The notes: generated by a model from the sequence alone, not told the origin. A stretch of 64,000 bases of DNA from Mesorhizobium sp. 113-3-3 (GCF_016756495.1 NZ_AP023243.1:3290501-3354500), one strand, 5' to 3'; numbered from the stretch's first letter, positions 38,219 to 48,209 are shown. Numbers and translations: made by a program.

Positions 38219-38926
38219 ATGCAGAAATTGACCGTTGTTACGGCAGCTCTTGCTGCCGGCGTAATGACTTTTGCCTTCAGCGCGGCTCACGCCACGCCGT
38301 TGAGCCCACGGGCCGACCAGGGGCTCGTCGCGGCGACCGCCAAAGGCAAGGCCATTTCGGCCAAAAGCGGCAGAAGTGCAAAGGCGATGGCGAAGCAGGC
38401 TTCCGCGAAGGTGGAAAAGGCCAGCTGGACCAAGGCGAAGAAATCCTCCGCCAAAAGGCAGACGAAGCGTGGCCGCAAGACCGTCGACATGACGACAACG
38501 GCATCGATCGGCCTCAGGAATGTCGCCGCGTCGACGGCGGCGGTGGCCAGCAGCGGCCAGTATTCTGCGATCGTCGCCCGCTATGCGGCAAGCTATGGCG
38601 TTCCGGTGTCGCTGGCGAATGCCGTCATCACGATCGAGAGCAACTACCGGCCGAACATGGTCGGCAGCGCCGGTGAGATCGGCCTGATGCAGATCAAGCC
38701 GGCGACGGCGCGGATGATGGGCTACAACGGCTCGGCCAAGGGCCTTTTCGATCCCGACACCAACATCAAGTACGGCATGAAGTATCTCGCCTTGGCGCAG
38801 AACCTTGGCGGCGGCACGACCTGCGGCACGATCCTGAAATACAATGCCGGCCATGCCGCGACGCGAATGAACCCGATCTCGGCCGCCTATTGCAGCAAGG
38901 TCAAGGTTCAGATGGCCGCGCTTTGA
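38219..38926 (+). CDS. Exported SLT-type lytic transglycosylase
   Basis: A 235-residue protein: signal peptide ending AHA (residue 25), a strongly basic Lys/Ala-rich linker (about 40-90, alternating KAK and SAK units) and an SLT domain about 112-235. Catalytic Glu140 is in ITIESNYRPN, then GEIGLMQIKPATA and NIKYGMKYLA. It cleaves glycan strands in the periplasm; the basic linker may bind anionic polymers or act as a spacer. The ATG at 38219 has AGGA five bases before it. Confidence 0.92.
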   Translation: MQKLTVVTAALAAGVMTFAFSAAHATPLSPRADQGLVAATAKGKAISAKSGRSAKAMAKQASAKVEKASWTKAKKSSAKRQTKRGRKTVDMTTTASIGLRNVAASTAAVASSGQYSAIVARYAASYGVPVSLANAVITIESNYRPNMVGSAGEIGLMQIKPATARMMGYNGSAKGLFDPDTNIKYGMKYLALAQNLGGGTTCGTILKYNAGHAATRMNPISAAYCSKVKVQMAAL

Positions 38927-38940
38927 GCGCAAGGTGCGAG

Positions 38941-38964
38941 AGCCGGCGGACAAGCCGGCTTTTT
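38941..38964 (+). terminator. Rho-independent terminator after the SLT gene
   Basis: Perfect 7-bp stem agccggc / gccggct with loop ggacaa and a following T run (ttttt), 14 bp after the stop codon and about 37 bp before the RNase P RNA. Confidence 0.9.
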
Positions 38965-39000
38965 CGTTTGCGTTTTCCCGGCTGAACCCCTTTATACGCC

Positions 39001-39403
39001 AAGCCAGCTGGCTGGGCGGCCGCACTCGCAAACGCCGAAAGGCCGCGAGTGAGGAAAGTCCGGGCTCCATGGAGACACGGTGCCGGTTAATGGCCGGCGG
39101 GGGCGACCCCAGGGAAAGTGCCACAGAAAGCAAACCGCCACGACTTTGTCGGGGTAAGGGTGAAAGGGTGGGGTAAGAGCCCACCGCGCGACTGGCAACA
39201 GGAGCGGCACGGTAAACCCCACCGGGAGCAAAACCGAATAGGGGCGGTGCGAGGGGAAACCCTCGAGGGCTGTTTCCGGCTCACCGTCCGGGTAGGTTGC
39301 GTGAGGCGCATGGCAACATGCGCCCAAGATGAATGGCCGCCACGTTCTCGTCCCGCAAGGGGCGAGGGCCATACAGAACCCGGCTTACAGGCCAGCTGGC
39401 AGT
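39001..39403 (+). ncRNA. rnpB: RNase P RNA, bacterial type A
   Basis: About 400 nt with the conserved core segments of class A RNase P RNA: gaggaaagtccgggctcc near 39051, ccagggaaagtgccacagaa near 39110 in the left part, the ggtaagagccc and gcaaaaccgaatagg segments in the middle, and acagaacccggcttacag near 39373 at the 3' end. The outer helix P1 is formed by ccagctggc at 39004 and gccagctgg near 39391. It is the catalytic RNA that trims tRNA 5' ends. Ends were set from P1 and could shift by a few bases. A short ttcc/ggaa hairpin followed by T residues at about 39405-39425 may end the transcript. Confidence 0.95.
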
Positions 39404-39520
39404 TTCTTCCCTGAAGGAAAATCTTTTGAGATCAGCAGGTTGCGCCCTCGGGCGCGCCTGCCGATTCAAGCTTCTCTGGCCAATCCCTGGTGGTCTGGTG
39501 ACGGGCCGATGCTTGAACCT

Positions 39521-39539
39521 GGTGCGATTAAATCGTACC
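39521..39539. promoter_or_regulatory. Near-perfect 19-bp palindrome before the parD-like gene
   Basis: ggtgcgatt-a-aatcgtacc has nine-base arms with a single mismatched pair. It sits 31 bp before the antitoxin start, where ribbon-helix-helix antitoxins bind to repress their own operon. Confidence 0.6.
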
Positions 39540-39569
39540 ATGGTTCGAGGACGATATCGGGAGCCTATC

Positions 39570-39926
39570 ATGGGACAGGTCGACAAACGCAGCATCACGC
39601 TGTCGCCGGAACTGGCGCAAGCGGTGGACGATGTGGTTGCTGCCGGCGAATATGCCTCGGCGAGCGAAGTGATCCGCGATGCGCTGCGGCAATGGAAGGA
39701 CCGCCGCGATCTCTTCGGCTATACGATCGAGGAGTTGCGCAGACTGGTGCAGGAAGGCATCGACAGTGGGCCGGGTCGATTTGCATCGATGGATGAAATC
39801 AAGGCCGAGGCACGTAAGCACAGCTTGTTCAATGGCTTTGAGACGATGGTGGACGGGCCTCAATTCATGGACCGCTTGCGGACCAAATATGTCGCGGTGA
39901 CCGAGGCCGGCGACTTTCAGAAGTGA
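39570..39926 (+). CDS. ParD/CC2985-type ribbon-helix-helix antitoxin, apparently without a toxin partner
   Basis: A 118-residue protein. Residues 1-50 are a RHH DNA-binding domain (KRSITLSPELAQAVDDVV, SASEVIRDALRQW); 50-85 match the toxin-clasping tail of ParD (RRLVQEGIDSGPG). The last about 35 residues go beyond normal ParD length and are not recognised. GGGAG lies 7 bases before the ATG. A parE toxin gene would normally overlap the 3' end, but the next 240 bp hold only a RIME-like element and then an unrelated convergent gene. So it is an orphan, or the toxin was lost. Confidence 0.8.
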   Translation: MGQVDKRSITLSPELAQAVDDVVAAGEYASASEVIRDALRQWKDRRDLFGYTIEELRRLVQEGIDSGPGRFASMDEIKAEARKHSLFNGFETMVDGPQFMDRLRTKYVAVTEAGDFQK

Positions 39927-39951
39927 TACAGAATTATCGCCTCGGAGGTTG

Positions 39952-40129
39952 GCGCTGCCCCTCATCCGCCGCCGGCACCTTCTCCCCGTTTAGTGACGGG
40001 GAGAAGGGAGCGCTTCGATGTCGGCATGCCTTCTTCAACGTTGGTAGTTGGCGAAATCACCAGTGACAGCATCCTTCTCCCCGTCTCTATACGGGGAGAA
40101 GTGCCCGGCAGGGCGATGAGGGGCGGCGC
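39952..40129. repeat. RIME1-like intergenic mosaic element
   Basis: A 178-bp unit with inverted ends (gcgctgcccctcatccgcc at left, ggcgatgaggggcggcgc at right) and two internal hairpins with the same stem, ccttctccccgt / acggggagaag (39978-40007 and 40073-40101). This matches the published Rhizobium intergenic mosaic element design of two large palindromes. It lies between two convergent genes. Confidence 0.85.
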
Positions 40130-40167
40130 TGATGCTGGTCAATCTCGAGGACGTCACGTCCAAGGCT

Positions 40168-41283
40168 TCAACCGCTGACCCTGTCCAGCGACACCTCAAT
40201 CGCTTTCCAGAGCTCCTCCACCGGTTCGCAGCCGACCGAGAGGCGGATAAAGCCCGGCGGCACCGCATCGCCTCGCTTCGAGCGCCGCTCGGCCGAGGTG
40301 TGGACGCCGCCGAAGGAGGTCGCGGCCTCTATCAGCGGGCAATTGTTGATGAAATCCTCGGCTTTCTCCTCCGAGGCGAGTTCGAAGGAGATGAGGAAGC
40401 CGAAGCGTTCCATCTGGGTGTGGGCAAGGTTGTGCGATGGGTCGCCGTTGAGGCCGGGAAAGCGCAGGCCACGCACCGCGCGATGTTGCTTCAGCCGTTG
40501 CGCGATCGTTTCGGCCGACGCGCACATGCGGTCGAAGCGAACCTCCAGTGTTTCGAGGCCGCGATGCACCAGCCAGGCTTCGAACGGTCCGGGAATGCCG
40601 CCAACAATGCTGCGCCAGTCCGTCACCTTGGTGACGATGTCGGCGTTGCGGCTGGCGACATGGCCGAACAGCACGTCCGAGTGGCCGTTGACCGCCTTGG
40701 TGTCGGCGGAGACGACGATATCGGCGCCGAAATCGAGCGGACGTTGGCCGAACGGTGTCATCGTCGTGTTGTCGACGACAAGGATCCCACCCTGTTCGTG
40801 GACAGCCTTGGCGATGGCCGAGATGTCGCAGATGTCCAGCCGCGGGTTGGACGGGGTTTCCACGAAAACCAGTGAATAACCTTCGAAGCCGCCATCGAGG
40901 AAGGTCGGCGTCGGCCTGACGTCGCAGGTGATGCCGAGCGGCTTCAGGAAGCGTTCGGCCATCGCACGCGTGGCGTGATAGCCGTCCGAGGGCAGGAGCA
41001 CGCGATCGCCCGATTTCAGCAGCGCGAAAAACACCGACGAAATCGCGCCCATTCCGGAGGGAAAACTCACGCATTGCGCATCTTCCAGATGGCCGAGCAC
41101 GTGTTCCACGGCGCGCCAGGTCGGGTTGTCGTAGCGGCCATATTGATCGACACCGGTCTCGGCACCCGGCGTGTGAAAGATCGAGGCCATGGTCAGCGGC
41201 AAGGGGATCGGATCGCCGCTGGCGAAGTCGCGGCTGCGCAAATGGGACAGTTCGGCGGCGCGTGACTTTGCCGTCTCGGACAT
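40168..41283 (-). CDS. Cys/Met-metabolism PLP enzyme (cystathionine gamma-lyase type)
   Basis: A 371-residue fold-I PLP enzyme. Lys196 in SADTKAVNGHSD is the Schiff-base lysine; YGRYDNPTW at 48-56, the SFPSGMGA cofactor loop at 73-80, VETPSNPRLD at 141-150 and the SFGGVHTSAERR segment near the end are family marks. Members include cystathionine gamma-lyase, beta-lyase, gamma-synthase and methionine gamma-lyase, which cannot be separated safely by eye. The family Tyr of the usual SKY-type motif differs here. ATG at 41283 with AAGGA upstream; the open frame upstream has no homology. Divergent from mraZ. Confidence 0.88.
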   Translation of the reverse strand: MSETAKSRAAELSHLRSRDFASGDPIPLPLTMASIFHTPGAETGVDQYGRYDNPTWRAVEHVLGHLEDAQCVSFPSGMGAISSVFFALLKSGDRVLLPSDGYHATRAMAERFLKPLGITCDVRPTPTFLDGGFEGYSLVFVETPSNPRLDICDISAIAKAVHEQGGILVVDNTTMTPFGQRPLDFGADIVVSADTKAVNGHSDVLFGHVASRNADIVTKVTDWRSIVGGIPGPFEAWLVHRGLETLEVRFDRMCASAETIAQRLKQHRAVRGLRFPGLNGDPSHNLAHTQMERFGFLISFELASEEKAEDFINNCPLIEAATSFGGVHTSAERRSKRGDAVPPGFIRLSVGCEPVEELWKAIEVSLDRVSG

Positions 41284-41692
41284 GAGCTCGATCCTTGCTT
41301 TTTTGGGCGGAAGACGCCGCTCGACGCTATGCGGGCGGATGATTTGCGGCAAGCCCAAGTCTTTTGGGCCAGAGGGCTTTAAACGCTTCGTTAGGCTTAA
41401 TGATCCATAAAGACGAGACGTGCCGTAACGGCTGCTCGGATTGGTCGCGCTGCGCGTGTTTGTGAAGCCCATTCCCGTTGACGCCCATAGTACCCCATGA
41501 TATCCCATCAAGACATCAAAGCCTTCGTTCCGCGTCAGGGTAAAGCGTACGCCAATCGGGCAGCCGCGGCGGCTGCGCGTTTGCCGGTTTTTGCCCGTGC
41601 GGGCGAGGCTGATACGGGGCAGGGAACGCGCGGCGGTGGCGCGTGCAAGACAATGAAGAGGGGTGCGGCGGCGCAAGCGGCTGTAACGTTTA
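41284..41692. other. Divergent regulatory region before the dcw cluster
   Basis: 409 bp with no supported gene. It carries the promoter of the convergently named lyase gene on the left and the MraZ boxes at 41473-41507. The 185 bp from the boxes to mraZ are GC-rich and would be a long 5' leader; an open frame here that continues into rsmH is a frame coincidence and has no family likeness. Confidence 0.6.
41473..41507 (-). promoter_or_regulatory. MraZ box: three TGGGN repeats at 10-bp period (plus one degenerate)
   Basis: On the minus strand the repeats are TGGGA (41507-41503), TGGGG (41497-41493) and TGGGC (41487-41483), each separated by 5 bp, followed by a degenerate CGGGA (41477-41473). 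E. coli MraZ binds exactly three TGGGN repeats with 5-bp spacers in its own promoter, so this is the expected autoregulatory site of the dcw operon, 186 bp before mraZ. Confidence 0.85.
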
Positions 41693-42151
41693 ATGGACCG
41701 GTTTCTGTCGAACACGGTGAGCAGGATCGATGCGAAGGGACGGGTGTCCGTTCCGGCGCATTTCCGCGCCGTCGTGCAGAAGCGCGGCTATTCGGAACTC
41801 TACGCACTGCGCTGCCTGGACCTGCCAGCGATGGATGTCGGCGGGCTCGATCTGCTCGATCGCTACGAGCAGCGCATTGCGCTGGAAGATCCCTTCCTGC
41901 AGACGGCGGACGACATGTCGTTCTTCTGTCATGGCGATGGGACCTTCCTGAAACTCGACCAGGACGGCCGCATCACGATGAGCGATTTCATCCGCGAGCA
42001 TACCGGCATCTCGGCGGAGGTGGCGTTTGTCGGGCGCGGCAATTTCTTTCAGATCTGGGAGCCGGGACGGCTTGCGGCCTATGGGGCGCAGGCGCGGGCC
42101 AGGCTTTTGCAGCTTCGGCAGGGGACGAAGCCTGGGGAGCGACCGGAATGA
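41693..42151 (+). CDS. mraZ: Transcriptional regulator MraZ
   Basis: A 152-residue MraZ with two AbrB-like halves (N-terminal [23 protein letters not shown]-terminal [18 protein letters not shown]). It forms a ring oligomer that binds TGGGN repeats and represses the dcw operon; it is usually the first gene. The ribosome-binding site is weak, which may limit its amount. Its stop overlaps the rsmH start (ATGA). Confidence 0.95.
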   Translation: MDRFLSNTVSRIDAKGRVSVPAHFRAVVQKRGYSELYALRCLDLPAMDVGGLDLLDRYEQRIALEDPFLQTADDMSFFCHGDGTFLKLDQDGRITMSDFIREHTGISAEVAFVGRGNFFQIWEPGRLAAYGAQARARLLQLRQGTKPGERPE

Positions 42152-43164
42152 CGGTGGGCCACGGCGATGATACGAACGCCGTTGGCGGACCGGTCCGCCA
42201 CATTCCGGTCCTCCTTGGCGAAGTGCTCGAGGCACTGGCGCCGGAGGAGGGCGACATCATCATCGACGGCACGTTCGGCGCCGGCGGCTACACCAGGGCC
42301 ATTCTGGCGACGGGCGCTTCGGTCGTGGCGATCGACCGCGATCCCGATGCGATCGCGGCCGGGCGCGATCTCGAGGCGCAAGCGGGCGGCAGGCTGAGAC
42401 TGGTGCAGGCGCCGTTCTCGACGCTGGACGAACATGTCGAGAGCGCCGACGGCGTCGTGCTCGACATTGGCGTTTCCTCCATGCAGCTCGACCAGGCCGA
42501 GCGCGGCTTTTCTTTCCGCTTCGATGGGCCGCTCGACATGCGCATGGCGCAGTCGGGCCTCAGCGCCGCCGATGTCGTCAACAGCTTCAAGCCCGGTGAT
42601 CTCGCCCGCATCTTCGGCTTTCTCGGCGAGGAGCGACATGCCGGGCGCATCGCCCGCATGATCGAGGCGCGCCGTGAAAAGCGGCCGTTCGAGCGTACGC
42701 TCGAACTGGCGGACGCCATCGAGACGCATATCGGCCGCGCGCCGAAGGACAAGATCCATCCGGCGACCCGCGTCTTCCAGGCGCTACGCATCTACGTCAA
42801 CGACGAACTCGGCGAACTGGCCAAGGCGCTGTTCGCCGCCGAGCGCGCGTTGAAGCCCGGCGGACGGCTCGTCGTGGTGACTTTCCACTCGCTGGAAGAC
42901 CGCATCGTCAAGCGCTTCATCGCCGACCGGGCCGACGTCGCCACTGGCTCGCGTCACCTGCCCGAGGCGCATGCGCGCACCGCGACCTTCCGCAAGGCCG
43001 GCGGCGGCGTGACGGCTGATGACGCCGAGGTCGCGGCCAATCCACGCGCCCGCTCGGCCAGGCTGCGCGCGGCGATCCGCACCGAGGCACCGGCGCGCGC
43101 CGGCGACTTTTCGATTTTCGGCCTTCCAAAGCTTCCCGGCATCAACCCGCCGGGGGAGAGGTAA
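42148..43164 (+). CDS. rsmH: 16S rRNA (cytosine1402-N4)-methyltransferase RsmH
   Basis: A 338-residue methyltransferase of normal length: [13 protein letters not shown], motif [37 protein letters not shown] segment, THFHS-equivalent [16 protein letters not shown]. It N4-methylates C1402 in the ribosomal P site. The ATG overlaps the mraZ stop and has GGGGAG 9 bases upstream; the much longer open frame beginning at 41497 is not used. It is followed by ftsL after 4 bp. Confidence 0.96.
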   Translation: MTVGHGDDTNAVGGPVRHIPVLLGEVLEALAPEEGDIIIDGTFGAGGYTRAILATGASVVAIDRDPDAIAAGRDLEAQAGGRLRLVQAPFSTLDEHVESADGVVLDIGVSSMQLDQAERGFSFRFDGPLDMRMAQSGLSAADVVNSFKPGDLARIFGFLGEERHAGRIARMIEARREKRPFERTLELADAIETHIGRAPKDKIHPATRVFQALRIYVNDELGELAKALFAAERALKPGGRLVVVTFHSLEDRIVKRFIADRADVATGSRHLPEAHARTATFRKAGGGVTADDAEVAANPRARSARLRAAIRTEAPARAGDFSIFGLPKLPGINPPGER

Positions 43165-43168
43165 GCAC

Positions 43169-43564
43169 GTGTTCCGTACCAGCGACATTGTCCTGATCGC
43201 CGTCATGGTTTCGGCGGCGGCCCTAACCTACAAGACCAAGCGCGAGGCCGAGGACCAGTTGGCGGCGGTGCAGAAAATCCATAACCAGATACGCTATGAG
43301 GAGGAGACGATCGACCTCCTCAAGGCCGACTGGAGCCTGCTCACCCAGCCGTCGCGGCTGCAGAAGCTCGCCGAACAATACAAGTCGCAGCTTGCGCTCG
43401 AGCCGGTCAGCGCGCGCCAGATCGTCGGCTTGAGCGACCTGCCGGCCAAGGCCCTGGACATCCAGGACATTCTGAACGGACGCCAGGGCGGCATGGCCGA
43501 CAATTCCGACAAGGCGCCCGCGGACGGCAAGGATCCCGTCGTGACCGGAGGCATCGCCCAATGA
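43169..43564 (+). CDS. ftsL: Cell division protein FtsL
   Basis: A 131-residue bitopic protein: span at about 5-22 (DIVLIAVMVSAAALTY), then a coiled-coil-rich periplasmic part (KREAEDQLAAVQKIHNQIR, EEETIDLLKADWSLLTQPSRL, the FtsL family box) and a flexible tail. It joins FtsB and FtsQ and helps activate FtsWI. Start is a GTG at 43169 with GGAGAGG 8 bases before it; it is placed between rsmH and ftsI as in other alphaproteobacteria. Ends with an ATGA overlap. Confidence 0.9.
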   Translation: MFRTSDIVLIAVMVSAAALTYKTKREAEDQLAAVQKIHNQIRYEEETIDLLKADWSLLTQPSRLQKLAEQYKSQLALEPVSARQIVGLSDLPAKALDIQDILNGRQGGMADNSDKAPADGKDPVVTGGIAQ

Positions 43565-45270
43565 TCGGCAAATTGCTGAAGCGTCGCGCAAGGACGGGTG
43601 AAGACGGATCGATCGTCGTCGAGGGCGCCCGCAAGGCGACCGGCGGCAAGGGGAAGGCCCGCATCGTGATGACGATGGCGGTGTTCTTCGGCATCTTCTC
43701 GACCATTTCCGGGCGGCTGGTCTATCTCGGTTTCCAGACGCCTGACCTGTCGGGCGGCCCGCAGAGCCGGATCACCGCCTCGCGGCCCGATATTGTCGAC
43801 CGCAATGGCGAAGTGCTGGCGACCGACATCAAGACGGCGTCGCTGTTCGCCGAGCCGCGCCGCATCGTCGATGCCGACGAGGCGATCGAGAAGCTGTCGA
43901 CCGTGCTGCCCGAGATCGATTACGAGCAGACCTACCACAAGCTCAAGAGCGGCGCCGGCTTCGTCTGGCTGCAGCGGCAGCTGACGCCAAAGCAGCAGGC
44001 CGACATCATGCAGCTCGGCATTCCCGGTTTCGGCTTCCGCACGGAGAAGCGCCGTTTCTATCCCAGCGGCGAAACCTCGTCCTACATTGTCGGCCTGACC
44101 AACATCGACAATCAGGGCATCTCCGGCATGGAGAAATATATCGACGAGCAGGGCCTGAGCGACCTGCAGGCGTCGGGCCTGGCGGTGGCCAAGGATCTCA
44201 AGCCGGTGAAGCTGTCGATCGATCTGCGCGTCCAGCATGTGGTGCGCGACGAGATCGCCGCCGGCCTCGAGCGCTACCGCGCGCTCGGCGCCGGCGCCGT
44301 CGTGCTCAACGTCAAGACCGGCGAAGTGGTGGCCATGGCCTCGGTGCCGGATTTCGATCCAAACAATCCCTACAATGCACAGGAAAAGGACCGGCTGAAC
44401 CGGATGTCGGCGGGCCTCTATGAGATGGGCTCGACCTTCAAGAGCTTCACCTCGGCCATGGCGCTCGATTCCGGCAAGGCGACGATGAACAGTCGTTTCG
44501 ACGCCTCGCACCCGATCCGGGTCGGCCATCAGGCCATTCACGATTTCCACGGCAAGAACCGTGTGCTGTCGTTGCCTGAAGTGTTCCTCTATTCGTCCAA
44601 CATCGGGTCGGCCAGGGAGGCCGAACTGGTCGGTATCGAGGGGCACCGGGAATTCCTGCATCGCCTCGGCATTCTGGAAAGGATGCAGACCGAGCTGCCT
44701 GAAGTCGCCCGCCCGACCGAGCCGAAGATCTGGAAACAGGTCAACTCGTTCACCATCGCCTTCGGCCATGGTGTATCGACGACGCCGCTGCAGGCGGCTG
44801 TCGGCTGCGCGGCGCTGATGAATGGCGGTTTCCTTATGAATCCTACCTTCCTGGTGCGTACGCAGGAAGAAGCGATGGCCACCGCCAAGAAAGTTGTGAG
44901 CGAAAAGACGGTCGAGGGCATGCGCTACCTCTATTCGCTCAATGCCGAGAAGGGCTCGGCCAGAAACGCCAGAGTGCCTGGCTACCGCGTTGGCGGCAAG
45001 ACCGGAACGGCCGAGAAGGTCATCAACGGCCGCTACTCTAAAGAACTGAATTTCAACACCTTTGTCGCCGCCTTCCCGATGGACGACCCGCAATATCTGG
45101 TGTTTACGATTGCCGATGCTCCGCACCCGGAAAAGCCTGGGATGACCGACGTCGCGGCCGCGAATGCGGGGGTCATGGCGGGTAATATCATCAGGCGTTC
45201 GGCGGCCATGCTTGGCGTGAAACCAGATTTCAGCCATGAAAATGGTGCAACGTTGGTTTCCTATGAGTGA
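43561..45270 (+). CDS. ftsI: Septal peptidoglycan transpeptidase FtsI (PBP3)
   Basis: A 569-residue class B PBP: membrane anchor about 34-52, pedestal domain, and transpeptidase domain with Ser291-Thr-Phe-Lys294 (STFK), Ser345-Ser-Asn347 and Lys480-Thr-Gly. It crosslinks septal wall made by FtsW and is the target of aztreonam-type beta-lactams. Followed by murE after 54 bp, the widest gap in the first part of the cluster. Confidence 0.96.
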   Translation: MIGKLLKRRARTGEDGSIVVEGARKATGGKGKARIVMTMAVFFGIFSTISGRLVYLGFQTPDLSGGPQSRITASRPDIVDRNGEVLATDIKTASLFAEPRRIVDADEAIEKLSTVLPEIDYEQTYHKLKSGAGFVWLQRQLTPKQQADIMQLGIPGFGFRTEKRRFYPSGETSSYIVGLTNIDNQGISGMEKYIDEQGLSDLQASGLAVAKDLKPVKLSIDLRVQHVVRDEIAAGLERYRALGAGAVVLNVKTGEVVAMASVPDFDPNNPYNAQEKDRLNRMSAGLYEMGSTFKSFTSAMALDSGKATMNSRFDASHPIRVGHQAIHDFHGKNRVLSLPEVFLYSSNIGSAREAELVGIEGHREFLHRLGILERMQTELPEVARPTEPKIWKQVNSFTIAFGHGVSTTPLQAAVGCAALMNGGFLMNPTFLVRTQEEAMATAKKVVSEKTVEGMRYLYSLNAEKGSARNARVPGYRVGGKTGTAEKVINGRYSKELNFNTFVAAFPMDDPQYLVFTIADAPHPEKPGMTDVAAANAGVMAGNIIRRSAAMLGVKPDFSHENGATLVSYE

Positions 45271-45324
45271 TTCTTAGGGCGCGCCGGCGACTGCGCGCTA
45301 TTTTATTGCGGTGAACGGAACTCG

Positions 45325-46779
45325 ATGAAGCTCAGAGATCTAGCCGGTATCCTGCCAGTCGAAGGAACAGCTTCCGCCGATCTGGAGGTAACCGGGATTT
45401 CGTCCGATTCCCGCCAGGTAAAACCGGGCGTCGTCTTTTTTGCGCTCGCCGGAACCAAGGCGGACGGTGCGGCCTATGCTGCCGACGCGGCCAAGCGCGG
45501 CGCGCTGGCGGTCGTGGCAGGAAAGGGCGGTTCCATCGCCGGACTGCCGGTTCCGGTGCTGGCGGTCGATGATCCGCGCCTGGCGCTGGCGCTGAGTGCC
45601 GCCCGCTATTTCGGCAAGCAGCCGCAGACCATGGTCGCGGTGACCGGTACCAGCGGCAAGACCTCGGTCGCCGCCTTCACCAGGCAGATCTGGGAGCAGG
45701 CGGGCTATGCCGCGGCTTCTATCGGCACCACCGGCGTGGTGGCGCCCGGCCGCAACGAATATGGCTCGCTGACCACGCCCGATCCGGTCGCCCTGCACCA
45801 ATTGCTGCGGGAATTGGCCGATGCCGGCGTGACGCATGCCTCAATGGAAGCGTCCAGTCATGGGCTCGACCAGCGCCGCCTGGATGGCGTGAAGCTCGCC
45901 GCCGGCGGCTTCACCAATCTCGGCCGCGACCATATGGATTATCACCCGACGGTCGAGGAATATCATCGAGCCAAACTGCGCCTGTTCGACACACTGCTGC
46001 CGAAGGGCGCGCCGGCCGTTATCTTCGCCGACGATCCGTGGTCGGCGCCGACCATCCAGGCGGCACAGGCTGCCGGGCTCAAGGTGCTGACGGTTGGCCG
46101 CCATGGCGATTTCCTCACGCTGAAGCGGGTCGAGCACGAACGCCATCGCCAGCGCGCCGAGGTCGAGGCCGAGGGCGTGCTCTACGAAATCGACCTGCCG
46201 CTGGCCGGCGATTTCCAGATTTCGAACGCGCTGGTTTCGGCGGGACTTGCCATTTCCACCGGAACACCTGTCGCCAAGGCCTTGATGTCCTTGGAGAAAC
46301 TCAAGGGTGCCCCGGGCCGGCTCGACCTCGTCGGCACCACCGCCAGCGGCGCGCCGGTCTATGTCGACTACGCCCACAAGCCCGACGCGCTGGAAAACGT
46401 GCTGGCTTCTGTGCGGCCGTTCACCACCGGCCGCGTGATGGTCGTCTTCGGCTGCGGCGGCGACCGCGACCGGGGCAAAAGACCGATCATGGGCGAGATC
46501 GCGACCCGGCTTGCCGATGTCGTCATCGTCACCGACGACAATCCGCGCTCCGAAGTGCCCGAAATGATCCGCGCCGCCATTCTGGCCGCCGCCCCAGGCG
46601 CCATCGAGATCGGCGACCGGCGCAAGGCGATCCACGAGGCTGTCGGCATGCTGCATGCAGGCGACACGCTGATCGTGGCCGGCAAAGGTCATGAGGAAGG
46701 CCAGACGGTCGGCTCCGAAACCTTGCATTTCTCCGACCACGAGGAAGTCCGCGCGGCGCTTCGGGAGCGTGCCGCATGA
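45325..46779 (+). CDS. murE: UDP-MurNAc-tripeptide synthetase MurE (meso-DAP adding)
   Basis: A 484-residue Mur ligase: ATP loop GTSGKTS (108-114), carbamylated-Lys region [11 protein letters not shown], and DNPR at 405-408, the meso-diaminopimelate recognition motif; so the wall has DAP-type peptides. It adds meso-DAP to UDP-MurNAc-Ala-Glu. Stop overlaps the murF start (ATGA). Confidence 0.96.
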   Translation: MKLRDLAGILPVEGTASADLEVTGISSDSRQVKPGVVFFALAGTKADGAAYAADAAKRGALAVVAGKGGSIAGLPVPVLAVDDPRLALALSAARYFGKQPQTMVAVTGTSGKTSVAAFTRQIWEQAGYAAASIGTTGVVAPGRNEYGSLTTPDPVALHQLLRELADAGVTHASMEASSHGLDQRRLDGVKLAAGGFTNLGRDHMDYHPTVEEYHRAKLRLFDTLLPKGAPAVIFADDPWSAPTIQAAQAAGLKVLTVGRHGDFLTLKRVEHERHRQRAEVEAEGVLYEIDLPLAGDFQISNALVSAGLAISTGTPVAKALMSLEKLKGAPGRLDLVGTTASGAPVYVDYAHKPDALENVLASVRPFTTGRVMVVFGCGGDRDRGKRPIMGEIATRLADVVIVTDDNPRSEVPEMIRAAILAAAPGAIEIGDRRKAIHEAVGMLHAGDTLIVAGKGHEEGQTVGSETLHFSDHEEVRAALRERAA

Positions 46780-48209
46780 GTTTGCTGTGGACCTCCGAGG
46801 CGCTGGTTGCCGCCATGGACGGGCGGCCGCTCGGGCCTATGCCGGAAGGCATATCGGGCATTTCGATCGACAGCCGCAGCCTGCAGCCGGGTGACGCCTT
46901 CTTCGCCATCAAGGGCGAGGCGATGGATGGCCATGACTTCGCCACCGCCGCCATCAAGGCCGGCGCCGGCGTGCTGGTGGTGGCAGAAGGCAAGCTGCCT
47001 TCGCTCGGCCGGCTGACGGCGCCGATCATCGTCGTCGAGGATGTGCTGGTCGCACTGGAAAAGCTGGGCGTCGCGGCGCGTGCCCGCTCCCAGGCCAAGA
47101 TCATCGCGGTCACCGGTTCGGCGGGCAAGACCACGACCAAGGAAGCGCTGCGCCATGTGCTGTCGGCCGTCGGCAAGGTGCATGCCTCGGCGCAGTCCTT
47201 CAACAACCACTGGGGCGTGCCGCTGACTCTCGCGCGCATGCCCGAGGATTGCGACTATGCCATCTTCGAGATCGGCATGAACCATCCCGACGAGATCCGG
47301 CCGTTGGTGAAGATGGTGCGGCCGCATGTCGCCATCGTCACCATCATCGCGGCGGCGCATCTCGGTTTCTTCCGCAATCTCGACGAGATCGCCAAGGCCA
47401 AGGCCGAGATTTTTGAAGGGCTGGAGCCCGAAGGTGCCGCCGTCCTCAACCGCGACGATGCGCGTTTCAAGCTTCTCGACAAGATGGCGCATGCCGCCGG
47501 CGTCGAGCATGTCTACGGCTTCGGCGAGAATGCGCGCTCGACCTTCAAACTGACCAAATGCGAATTGCACGCCGACCATTCCGACATCGCCGCCAGGATC
47601 GGCGGCCATGACATGATCGCCCGCATCGGCGCACCTGGCCGGCACATGGTGCAGAACGTGCTGGCGGTTCTGGGCGCGGCACAGCTGGTTGGCGCCGATC
47701 TCGACAAGGTGGCAATCGCGCTGAACGATCTCTCGGCCGAGCGCGGCCGCGGCAAACGCCATGTGTTGCGGCATCCCGGCGGCCCGATCACGCTGATCGA
47801 CGAGAGCTACAACGCCAATCCGGCCTCGATGGCGGCGGCGATGGCGCTGCTCAACGCGACGCCGGTGACGGGCGAGGGGCGCCGCATCGCCGTGCTCGGC
47901 GACATGCTGGAACTCGGCGACCATTCGACGAAGCTGCACGTCGCCCTTGCCGATCTCATCGTCGGCACCGGCACGCAGACAGTCTTTCTCGGCGGTCCCG
48001 AAATGCGGGCGCTGGCGGAAGCGCTGCCTGAAGACATCAAGACGGAATACCGCGCCGGCGTCGAGGAATTGAAGCCGGTGCTGCTTGCCGCGCTGAAGCC
48101 GGGCGACGTGGTGATGATCAAATCGTCGAAGGGCATCGGTTTTGCAAAACTGGTCGATGCGCTGCTGGGCAAATATCCGGCTGAAACGACAACCAGCAAA
48201 CTGACCTAG
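46776..48209 (+). CDS. murF: UDP-MurNAc-tripeptide:D-Ala-D-Ala ligase MurF
   Basis: A 477-residue Mur ligase with ATP loop [12 protein letters not shown] (about 112-123), [22 protein letters not shown] and LGDMLELG, all MurF marks. It adds D-Ala-D-Ala to give UDP-MurNAc-pentapeptide. It follows murE with a 4-bp overlap and precedes mraY by 23 bp. Confidence 0.96.
   Translation: MSLLWTSEALVAAMDGRPLGPMPEGISGISIDSRSLQPGDAFFAIKGEAMDGHDFATAAIKAGAGVLVVAEGKLPSLGRLTAPIIVVEDVLVALEKLGVAARARSQAKIIAVTGSAGKTTTKEALRHVLSAVGKVHASAQSFNNHWGVPLTLARMPEDCDYAIFEIGMNHPDEIRPLVKMVRPHVAIVTIIAAAHLGFFRNLDEIAKAKAEIFEGLEPEGAAVLNRDDARFKLLDKMAHAAGVEHVYGFGENARSTFKLTKCELHADHSDIAARIGGHDMIARIGAPGRHMVQNVLAVLGAAQLVGADLDKVAIALNDLSAERGRGKRHVLRHPGGPITLIDESYNANPASMAAAMALLNATPVTGEGRRIAVLGDMLELGDHSTKLHVALADLIVGTGTQTVFLGGPEMRALAEALPEDIKTEYRAGVEELKPVLLAALKPGDVVMIKSSKGIGFAKLVDALLGKYPAETTTSKLT

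Noticed and set aside
38087..39184. Minus-strand open frame over the SLT gene and part of rnpB
   Set aside because: Covers an RNase P RNA and an SLT gene on the other strand; no family likeness.
39087..39414. Small open frames inside rnpB on both strands
   Set aside because: The segment is a structured RNA with conserved class A core motifs.
41497..42147. Open frame upstream of and in phase with rsmH, suggesting a longer protein
   Set aside because: It overlaps mraZ, has no RsmH-family likeness, and the ATG at 42148 has a good ribosome-binding site and the usual ATGA overlap.
43294..45237. Minus-strand open frame of 647 codons opposite ftsL-ftsI
   Set aside because: Shadow of ftsI; no homology-like segments, no ribosome-binding site.
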